Program-made: the position numbers and the translations under genes | Shown here: piece by piece, positions 1 to 4,983 of the stretch | Layout of the letters: each line of letters begins with the position of its first letter | How positions within the stretch are numbered: position 1 is the first letter of the stretch | Assembly: GCA_030618505.1 (NCBI GenBank) | Contig: JAUXDF010000209.1 | Span: 1-6,110, forward strand | Source of the DNA: Spongiibacteraceae bacterium | Lineage (GTDB): Bacteria > Pseudomonadota > Gammaproteobacteria > Pseudomonadales > PIVM01 | Length of the DNA stretch: 6,110 nucleotides | Reading direction: 5' to 3' | Notes under the pieces: generated by a model | Databases searched by the model: none | Told to the model about the DNA's origin: nothing | What the model saw: only the letters and a program-made list of their open reading frames with translations

Positions 1-648
1 GCCGTTGCCCAGGCAGCACTGGACTATATCAAGCCAAAGCTGGCCAGCGACACCATCGTCGGTATTGGTACCGGCTCCACTGCCAATTTTTTTATTGATC
101 TGCTAGCCGAACATAAAGCTTTGTTTGATGGTACGGTGGCTAGCTCTGAGGCTTCCGCAGAGCGCCTTAAACAACATGGCATTCCCGTCTTTGAACTCAA
201 TGAGGTCAAAGGAATTGAAGTCTATATTGATGGTGCCGATGAAACCAACCCTCAGCTGGAGCTGATCAAAGGGGGCGGTGCTGCCCTGACCCGGGAAAAA
301 ATCGTTGCCGCCACCGCCAGAGAGTTTATCTGCATTGCCGATGACTCCAAATGGGTCGAACAGCTCGGCAATTTCCCACTGCCGGTAGAGGTCATTCCTA
401 TGGCTCGCGGACATGTGGCAAGACAACTGGTCAAACTCGGTGGTGATCCGGTATATCGCGAAGGCGTGCTTACCGATAACGGTAATATCATTCTGGATGT
501 TTTTAACTTTGCTATCGTCAAACCCAAAGAGATTGAGGCGGCGATTAATAACATTGTCGGTGTAGTCACCAACGGAATTTTTGCTGAACGTGCGGCGGAT
601 ATTTTACTGCTGGCGACACAAGAGGGGATTAAAACAATTAAGGCGTAG
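1..648 (+). CDS. rpiA: Ribose-5-phosphate isomerase A, 5' end cut off by the window
   Basis: This enzyme interconverts ribose 5-phosphate and ribulose 5-phosphate in the cytoplasmic non-oxidative pentose phosphate pathway. Frame 1 is open from the first base and gives 215 residues before TAG at 646-648. The family hallmarks are in order: the phosphate-binding GIGTGSTA near fragment residues 21-28, YIDGADE near 75-81, and KGGGAALTREK at 90-100. D77, D80, K90 and E99 of the fragment correspond to the E. coli active-site residues D81, D84, K94 and E103. The PLPVEVIPMA and LTDNGN segments and the C-terminal GIKTIKA also match. By comparison with E. coli RpiA (219 aa), about eight N-terminal residues lie outside the window, and there is a short insertion after AALDYI. 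No gene follows closely on the same strand; the next feature is a hairpin about 16 bases past the stop. The identification is firm; only the start is unseen. Confidence 0.97.
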   Translation, partial: AVAQAALDYIKPKLASDTIVGIGTGSTANFFIDLLAEHKALFDGTVASSEASAERLKQHGIPVFELNEVKGIEVYIDGADETNPQLELIKGGGAALTREKIVAATAREFICIADDSKWVEQLGNFPLPVEVIPMARGHVARQLVKLGGDPVYREGVLTDNGNIILDVFNFAIVKPKEIEAAINNIVGVVTNGIFAERAADILLLATQEGIKTIKA

Positions 649-664
649 TATCCGCGAGGGATTA

Positions 665-724
665 TTGGCGTGGGGCCCAACACAGAGCAGTCGAAACGTT
701 CGCACTGCTCGACCTAAACGCCAA
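665..724. repeat. Long imperfect hairpin downstream of rpiA
   Basis: An outer 7-base arm TTGGCGT (665-671) is complementary to ACGCCAA (718-724). Inside it, GAGCAGT (685-691) pairs with ACTGCTC (704-710), and CGAA (692-695) pairs with TTCG (699-702) around the triloop ACG, with C703 bulged. The inner stem therefore has 11 pairs, separated from the outer arm by an asymmetric internal loop (672-684 against 711-717). It starts 16 bases after the rpiA stop, so it could end or stabilise the rpiA transcript. No run of T follows either arm, so it is not a standard intrinsic terminator. It could also be a folded recombination site or the ends of a small mobile element. The pairing is read directly from the sequence; the role is open. 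Confidence 0.6.
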
Positions 725-766
725 GCTGAGAAGACTTACAAATGCCGCATGAGACAGACAATAACA

Positions 767-1014
767 CTACTGCTCTGCATACTCATGCTGGAGCACTCGC
801 TTCAACTCCAACACCAATTCCATTTTCTTAAACGGTTTGGCAACAAATACTCAAGCCAAGGCCGGTGCCACTGCCCGCTCTCCAATAATGCTTGTTGATC
901 AATACTGTTCTGGCTTTTGAAAATCTCTTGCTCATCTTTCAAATGATTCAGGCACAACTCCACGTCGATTCGTTCGGGAATAATTATTCCATAATCAGTT
1001 AGTTGGGGGCCCTG
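767..1014 (-). pseudogene. Decayed fragment, possible response-regulator receiver C-terminus
   Basis: On the reverse strand, 850 down to the TAG at 767-769 reads VFVAKPFKKMELVLELKRVL followed by QHEYAEQ. This looks like the last strand, the conserved Lys-Pro, and the final helix of a CheY-type receiver domain. The frame is blocked immediately upstream by TGA at 851-853. A second reverse frame is open from 1014 to 802, between TAA at 1015-1017 and TGA at 802-804, and it overlaps the first. It includes IIIPERIDVELCLNHLKDEQ and looks protein-like, but I do not recognise it. One frameshift near 805-850 would join the two into a protein end of about 80 residues. No phosphoacceptor Asp region or start codon can be shown. 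I read this as a broken gene tail. The receiver assignment rests on a short motif and could be wrong. Confidence 0.35.
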
Positions 1015-1019
1015 TTAGC

Positions 1020-1154
1020 GGTGACGGCTCTGGGGCCTGCAAAGGGTTTCTTGGCATAGTCCACCCACTCCTGCTTATGTACAGATTTCAGTTGCTCAAC
1101 AAAGGTTTTTCATTTTTTTAGCTCGGCTTGCGAGCCAAAGAAGTGCAGTTCATC
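1020..1154 (-). pseudogene. IS91-type transposase fragment
   Basis: Reading the reverse strand from 1154 gives DELHFFGSQAELKK, an in-frame TGA (1110-1112), then KTFVEQLKSVHKQEWVDYAK and KPFAGPRAVT, ending at 1020. This follows the conserved internal block of IS91-family (HUH/Y2) transposases: L-x-F-x-G, a short linker, a helix with F-x-x-L, then WVVYAK-x-PF-x-GP-x-x-V. In intact proteins that block is followed by YLGRYTHRVAISN; here it is absent, and the sequence after AVT is unrelated and soon reaches a stop. The catalytic HUH and tyrosine motifs are not present, and the residues before 1154 do not match the family in any frame. The piece is therefore a 45-codon internal remnant with a premature stop and cannot be active. 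I saw no matching IS91 ends (oriIS or terIS) nearby. Confidence 0.65.
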
Positions 1155-1452
1155 GTTGCTGTGGCTTGATCAGGTAAGCGGGTAAAGAGCAGCGTGAAGT
1201 TTTTGAACGCTCGGATGTATTGGCTGCGTCTTCTTCGCCCGTTGGCGTAACTCGCTGATGGCTTTGCCGGAGTTGGGGTTATCAGAGCTATACAATTTCT
1301 AAAGCGAGTCAAAGCATGCTGGTCATGCACGCCGTCTTCATTCTGATTGCAGGAAATGAGGTCGAATTCAAATACCCTCTACGCTAGATGGTTTTTCTCT
1401 TGACCCAATTGTAGAGAGTATCCGTATATTCTGATGTTTGGGTCTAACTTCT

Positions 1453-1461
1453 TGATATACT
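1453..1461 (+). promoter_or_regulatory. Possible extended -10 promoter for rlmF
   Basis: TGATATACT matches the extended -10 pattern TG-n-TATAAT at all but one base. It would place the transcription start near 1468, about 28 bases before the rlmF ATG. No good -35 box lies at the usual 16-18 base distance, which is tolerated for extended -10 promoters. A run of eight C (1464-1471) follows directly and would lie at or near the start of the transcript. Confidence 0.35.
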
Positions 1462-1495
1462 CACCCCCCCCATTGCCTTTATGTAACCCTTTCTC

Positions 1496-2551
1496 ATGAA
1501 TACAAAAAATCAACATAGACTGAAAAGGTCAAATAAATCAAAGGGCTTACATCCTCGTAATGTGCACCGTGATGCTTATGATTTTGACGCGCTAATAAAG
1601 AGCTGCCCCGAATTAGCACCAGCGCTAAGAAAAAACACCCGTGGTGAGCCGTCGATCGATTTTTCCAAGCCGGCGTCGGTTAAGTTGCTAAATCAGTCCT
1701 TATTGAAACACTACTATCAGGTAGGGTTCTGGGATTTTCCTGCTGATTATCTTTGTCCGCCCATTCCTGGTCGAGTTGACTATTTACACTATGTCGCTGA
1801 TCTGCTGTCTGAATCTGGCGGCGATATAAAGGCTAGCGCTCAGAGTAAAGCTAAGGACAGGGAAGCGCCCAGAGGCAAGAGGATCAATGTACTGGATATC
1901 GGTATGGGAGCTAACTGCATATACCCCATCGTGGGTGCTCGCGCCTATGGTTGGCATTTTGTTGGTGCTGATATTGACCCTGTCTCAGTGAAATTGGCTA
2001 ATATGATAGCGGATACGAATCCAGCGCTGAAAGGGCATATACGTTGTCGCCTGCAGAAAGATAGCAAACATATCTTTAAGGGTGTTATTCGTGATGACGA
2101 GCTGTTTGATGTAACACTGTGTAATCCACCTTTTCATGAGTCCTTGGCTGAGGCTACTGCGGGTACTGAGCGCAAGCTCAAAAACCTTGGGGCTAATGCG
2201 GCGAAGAAAGGAGGCAATACGGGCTTTTATGTAAAGAGCGCAGGTTCAGGCAAAAAGCCTAAGCTGAACTTTGGAGGTCAAGGTTCAGAGCTATGGTGCC
2301 CTGGTGGGGAGCTTGCCTTTATTCGACGGATGATATTAGAAAGTGCTGAATATGCAAAACAGTGTCTATGGTTCAGTACGCTGGTATCCAAAAAAGAGAA
2401 TTTGTCATCGGTATATAGGGCATTAAAGTCGGTGGATGCCGTAGATGTTAGAACAATTAATATGGAGCAGGGAAAGAAATTAACACGTATTGTAGCCTGG
2501 ACTTTTTTGACTGTAGGAGAGCAAGCGCAATGGTGCCGGCAACGTTGGTAG
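1496..2551 (+). CDS. rlmF: 23S rRNA (adenine(1618)-N(6))-methyltransferase
   Basis: RlmF (formerly YbiN) uses S-adenosylmethionine to methylate N6 of A1618 in 23S rRNA during ribosome assembly. The 351-residue product carries the family N-terminal GLHPRN (17-22) and CPPIPGRVDYLHYVADLL (87-104). The SAM-binding motif I VLDIGMGANCIYPI is at 132-145, the acidic loop GADID is at 157-161, and the N6-adenine catalytic tetrad NPPF is at 210-213 within LCNPPFHES. LNFGGQGSELWCPGGE (257-272) and LWFSTLVSKKENL (291-303) also match E. coli RlmF closely. It is about 40 residues longer than the E. coli protein because of extra lysine-rich segments around 111-129 and 233-255 and a longer N-terminus. An in-frame TAA at 1484-1486 rules out an earlier start, and ATG 1496 is the first available. 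It has no clear Shine-Dalgarno sequence. The gene stands alone on its strand, with decayed sequence on both sides. Confidence 0.96.
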   Translation: MNTKNQHRLKRSNKSKGLHPRNVHRDAYDFDALIKSCPELAPALRKNTRGEPSIDFSKPASVKLLNQSLLKHYYQVGFWDFPADYLCPPIPGRVDYLHYVADLLSESGGDIKASAQSKAKDREAPRGKRINVLDIGMGANCIYPIVGARAYGWHFVGADIDPVSVKLANMIADTNPALKGHIRCRLQKDSKHIFKGVIRDDELFDVTLCNPPFHESLAEATAGTERKLKNLGANAAKKGGNTGFYVKSAGSGKKPKLNFGGQGSELWCPGGELAFIRRMILESAEYAKQCLWFSTLVSKKENLSSVYRALKSVDAVDVRTINMEQGKKLTRIVAWTFLTVGEQAQWCRQRW

Positions 2552-2588
2552 GTTTTATTAGTATAGCTCTGCGGAGAGAGTTGATTCA

Positions 2589-2669
2589 GTGAAAGAATGT
2601 AATCAGTGCGGAAAGTGTTGTACGAAATACGGTGACGGTGGTTTATCGGCAGCAGACGCTAAACAATGA
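2589..2669 (+). pseudogene. Truncated YkgJ-type cysteine-cluster protein, N-terminal remnant
   Basis: GTG at 2589 begins VKECNQCGKCCTKYGDGGLSA, which ends in AADAKQ and a TGA at 2667-2669. The CxxCxxCC cluster followed by K-Y-G-x-G-G-L-S is the characteristic beginning of the YkgJ/UPF0153 family, described as zinc- or iron-chelating cysteine-cluster proteins. Intact members run to roughly 90 residues or more and carry further cysteines with CPWL- and CRIY-like segments; none of these appear in any frame of 2670-2776. A purine-rich GGAGAGAG just upstream (2572-2579) could be its old ribosome binding site. The remainder seems to have been deleted or replaced, leaving 26 codons. I treat it as a remnant, although translation of a tiny peptide cannot be excluded. 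It lies between rlmF and the exonuclease and runs in the same direction. Confidence 0.6.
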
Positions 2670-2741
2670 CTGCAAAGAAAACAGACAGTAGAAAGCGGAT
2701 CGTATTATCGCCAAACAGCGTGTTTATATCGCTCTGCATCT

Positions 2742-2747
2742 TATACT
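2742..2747 (+). promoter_or_regulatory. Possible -10 box for the exonuclease gene
   Basis: TATACT matches the sigma-70 -10 consensus at five of six positions and would start transcription near 2754, about 23 bases before the ATG at 2777. The -35 region, around TGTTTA (2721-2726) or GTGTTT (2720-2725), is poor, so this is only a candidate. Confidence 0.28.
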
Positions 2748-2776
2748 GTGTTTACTAACAAAAGAGAAAATACTCA

Positions 2777-3400
2777 ATGTCGATGGCTGATAGTGTTGTT
2801 GTACTTGATTTTGAAACCACGGGCTTATCACCCGATATGGGTGATCGTGCGATTGAGATTGGTGCCGTGCGCTTGGAAAATGGTGAGGTGGTTGATCATT
2901 TCCAAGAGCTTATGAATCCAGGATTTCGCATCAGCAGTTTTATCGAGAGTTACACGGGCATTACCAACGCCATGCTTGCAGGGGCTGCGCCCTGTGCTGA
3001 AGTTATGCATCGCTTTGCCGATTTTGTGGGTGAGCAAAATATGATAGCCCATAACGCATCTTTCGATAAACGCTTTCTTGATGCCGAACTGGAAGCGATA
3101 TCCCGGAGTTACGTCGGGGAGTTTAGCTGCTCTTTATTAGCAAGTCGGAGGATTTTTCAAGATGCACCTAATCATAAGCTCGGCACCTTGGTTGACTATG
3201 TCAATTTATCCGCAGAGGGTACTTTTCACCGGGCACTTTATGATGCGGAAATGACTGCTCAGGTTTGGATGATTATGTTATCGACTATTTGCGAGCAATA
3301 TGCCATGAAGGAAATCCCCTTTTCATTGGTGCAAAAACTGAATAAGACGCCAAAGAAGTCTGTGCATAAACTGTTGTCGCAGTCGGCCAGTGAGGGCTAA
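2777..3400 (+). CDS. DnaQ-like DEDDh 3'-5' exonuclease
   Basis: This 207-residue protein is predicted to be a soluble metal-dependent 3'-5' exonuclease of the DnaQ/PolC-epsilon superfamily, acting on DNA (or RNA) ends. The three Exo motifs are complete. Exo I is VVLDFETTGLSPD, with D11 and E13. Exo II is IAHNASFDKRFLDAEL, with D97. Exo III is HRALYDAEMTA, with H151 and D156, giving the DEDDh pattern. SYTGITNAML (58-67) and PNHKLGTLVDY (131-141) are usual connecting segments. There is no polymerase, helicase or UvrC-like domain attached and no clamp-binding tail typical of the replicative epsilon subunit, so it is more likely a stand-alone repair or processing nuclease of the ExoX or DnaQ-paralogue kind. 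The start ATG 2777 follows AAAGAGAAAA; an in-frame ATG at 2783 is an alternative. Its 3' end converges on the dehydrogenase gene with 41 bases between them. The superfamily is certain; substrate and symbol are not. Confidence 0.93.
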   Translation: MSMADSVVVLDFETTGLSPDMGDRAIEIGAVRLENGEVVDHFQELMNPGFRISSFIESYTGITNAMLAGAAPCAEVMHRFADFVGEQNMIAHNASFDKRFLDAELEAISRSYVGEFSCSLLASRRIFQDAPNHKLGTLVDYVNLSAEGTFHRALYDAEMTAQVWMIMLSTICEQYAMKEIPFSLVQKLNKTPKKSVHKLLSQSASEG

Positions 3401-3441
3401 TGTTGATTTCGCTGAAAACAGTTTGAGACGTTGTATGTTAT

Positions 3442-4848
3442 CTAGAATATTTTCCCCGGATTCATTATATTATTCGGATCAAACACAGCCTTTATCGCCT
3501 TCATATATGCAATTTCAGCTTCAGAACGACTGTAGCCCAAATAGTCCTTTTTTAGCAGACCGACACCATGCTCAGCGGAAATTGAACCACCGTAACGCTG
3601 CACAATTTCAAAAACCCATTGGCTGACGCGAGAGCATTGCCTGAGAAATTCTTCGCGATCCAGGGTTTCCGGTTTAAGAATATTCAAATGCACATTGCCA
3701 TCACCGATATGGCCAAACCAGATAATTTCAAAATCAGGATAATGTTCGCTGACGACCTGCTCCACCTCGATCAAAAATTCGGGTATTTTTGACACCCGCG
3801 TTGAGATGTCATTCTTATAGGGCGTCCAATGGGAAATAGTTTCGGAGATATCCTCTCGCAAGCGCCAAAGATTACGCGCCTGGGTTTCGCTTTGACTAAT
3901 CACCCCATCAATCACCCAACCTTGCTCTACGCAGTGCTCAAACAAAGCCATCACCTCATCAAGGGTGCCCTCTGTTAGCGTTTCAAACTCCAGCAGCGCG
4001 TAATACTCAGTTGCACTTTCAAAGGGGCGTGGCAATTCACAACGCTCGACCACTTTCTGCAGCGCTTTTTCTGAAAAGAACTCAAAAGCAGTCAGGTCAA
4101 TTTTTTGCTGAAACACCTCAAGCACTTGCATGATCGCCGCAAACTCCTGCACGCCCAAGACCAGCACATTCAAATCCTTGGGCGGACGTGTCAGCTTCAT
4201 AGTCGCTTCCACAATAATGCCCAGGGTGCCTTCGGCGCCAATAAACAATTGGCGCAAATCGTAACCGGCATTGTTTTTCATCAAACCACAATTAAGATCC
4301 AGTAATTCGCCTGTACCGGTAACCACTTTAAGGCCCGCCACCCAATCGCGGGTCATGCCGTAGCGAATAACCTGAATGCCACCGGCATTGGTGGCGATAT
4401 TACCACCAATTTGAGAGGAGCCACTGGAGGCAAAGTCCACCGGGTATAACAGCCCTTGCTCCCTGGCGTAGTTTTGCAGTTGTTCGGTAATGACGCCGGC
4501 ACCGCAATCAACGGTGCGATCAAGGGCATTAAAATTATCAATGTGATTTATCTTGTCCAGGGCGACAACCAGCTCGGCATTAGTCGCCACAGCACCGCCA
4601 CTCAGGCCAGTACGACCGCCTGATGGCACCAGCGCCAAACCCTCTCGGTTGGCCAGTTGTACCACCGCCTGCACCTCAGCAATAGTACGCGGCAGTAAAA
4701 TCGCGGCGGGAGCCGGATCATAAGCGGTGGTCCAGTCCCGGCCATAGTGCTCTAGCGAGGCCTTATCGAGCAATACCTGCTCATCACCCAGCAGGGCTTT
4801 TATTGCATTTAGGGTCGCATCTGACAAGGAGGAAGCCACTGCATTCAT
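3442..4848 (-). CDS. FAD-binding 2-hydroxyacid dehydrogenase, probably D-2-hydroxyglutarate dehydrogenase
   Basis: The product (468 aa) belongs to the VAO/PCMH flavoprotein family of D-2-hydroxyglutarate, D-lactate and glycolate (GlcD) dehydrogenases. It oxidises a D-2-hydroxyacid to the 2-oxoacid and passes electrons to an acceptor such as electron-transfer flavoprotein. The FAD domain carries PSGGRTGLSGG (75-85), SGSSQIGGNIATNAGG (142-157) and GAEGTLGII (204-212). The C-terminal FAD-oxidase domain carries YKNDIS (344-349), WFGHIGDGNVHLNI (377-390, with the likely metal and active-site histidines H380 and H387), SAEHGVG (424-430) and the terminal NIMNPGKIF. No signal peptide or membrane segment is visible. 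AAGGGA (reverse strand, 4856-4861) is well placed as a ribosome binding site for the ATG at 4846-4848. D-2-hydroxyglutarate is the preferred substrate because the gene is divergent from serA, as in Pseudomonas. D-lactate dehydrogenase or a GlcD-like role is the alternative. The family is certain; the substrate is inferred. Confidence 0.93.
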   Translation of the reverse strand: MNAVASSLSDATLNAIKALLGDEQVLLDKASLEHYGRDWTTAYDPAPAAILLPRTIAEVQAVVQLANREGLALVPSGGRTGLSGGAVATNAELVVALDKINHIDNFNALDRTVDCGAGVITEQLQNYAREQGLLYPVDFASSGSSQIGGNIATNAGGIQVIRYGMTRDWVAGLKVVTGTGELLDLNCGLMKNNAGYDLRQLFIGAEGTLGIIVEATMKLTRPPKDLNVLVLGVQEFAAIMQVLEVFQQKIDLTAFEFFSEKALQKVVERCELPRPFESATEYYALLEFETLTEGTLDEVMALFEHCVEQGWVIDGVISQSETQARNLWRLREDISETISHWTPYKNDISTRVSKIPEFLIEVEQVVSEHYPDFEIIWFGHIGDGNVHLNILKPETLDREEFLRQCSRVSQWVFEIVQRYGGSISAEHGVGLLKKDYLGYSRSEAEIAYMKAIKAVFDPNNIMNPGKIF

Positions 4849-4983
4849 GATCTGATCCCTTATAATAAGTCGAAAAAGGAAATTGGGTAAAAAAACGGCG
4901 ACATGGTACCATACCCGCCCTCAAATTCGGGTAAACCCTCTTTTCAAGGTGCCTTCATAGTACTTTTACGGTGAAATATACTC
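4849..4983. promoter_or_regulatory. Divergent control region between the FAD dehydrogenase and serA
   Basis: These 135 bases must hold the promoters for both genes. Visible elements are a perfect 10-base palindrome ATGGTACCAT (4903-4912), and an inverted repeat TACCCG (4912-4917) with CGGGTA (4928-4933) around a 10-base loop. GGGT-AA-ACCC (4929-4938) forms a further small dyad. The pentamer GGGTA occurs three times, at 4885-4889 and 4929-4933 on the plus strand and at 4912-4916 on the minus strand. A weak plus-strand pair, TTGGGT (4883-4888) and TACCAT (4907-4912) with 18 bases between, could serve serA; if so, the palindrome overlaps its -10 box. The arrangement suits a shared operator, but no known regulator site is recognised. 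Confidence 0.4.

Larger units (their letters stand above)
649..1495. other. Gene-poor stretch between rpiA and rlmF with decayed fragments
   Basis: No intact gene can be supported here on either strand. Open frames of 70-105 codons exist but have low-complexity or unfamiliar translations. What can be seen is a long hairpin (665-724), a reverse-strand remnant ending like a receiver domain (767-1014), a reverse-strand IS91-type transposase fragment (1020-1154), and about 340 bases (1155-1495) with nothing recognisable apart from a possible promoter for rlmF. I infer that this is a former insertion site in which mobile and accessory genes have decayed. Confidence 0.6.

Noticed and set aside
675..724. 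Integron attC-like site, because GCCCAAC (675-681 region) resembles the inverse core RYYYAAC and a hairpin follows.
   Set aside because: The matching GTTRRRY core is missing at the other end, the spacing of inner boxes does not fit, and there is no integrase or cassette array in the window.
581..898. Plus-strand open frame of 105 codons overlapping the end of rpiA.
   Set aside because: It overlaps rpiA by 68 bases, runs through the hairpin, has no ribosome binding site and no recognisable protein features; it is a chance frame.
1118..1330. Reverse-strand open frame of 70 codons.
   Set aside because: It is out of frame with the IS91-type segment that it overlaps, and its translation is rich in Arg, Thr and Ala without any family signature.
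3401..3441. Bidirectional terminator between the converging exonuclease and dehydrogenase genes.
   Set aside because: No stem longer than four bases and no T tract could be found in these 41 bases.
3390..3626. Plus-strand frame of 78 codons overlapping the ends of the exonuclease and the dehydrogenase.
   Set aside because: Most of it is antisense to the well-supported dehydrogenase, and it has no protein signature.
4862..4891. Reverse-strand promoter for the dehydrogenase with TTTACC and TATTAT boxes 18 bases apart.
   Set aside because: The predicted transcript would start at about 4855, inside or after the ribosome binding site at 4856-4861, leaving almost no leader; the real promoter is probably further upstream.
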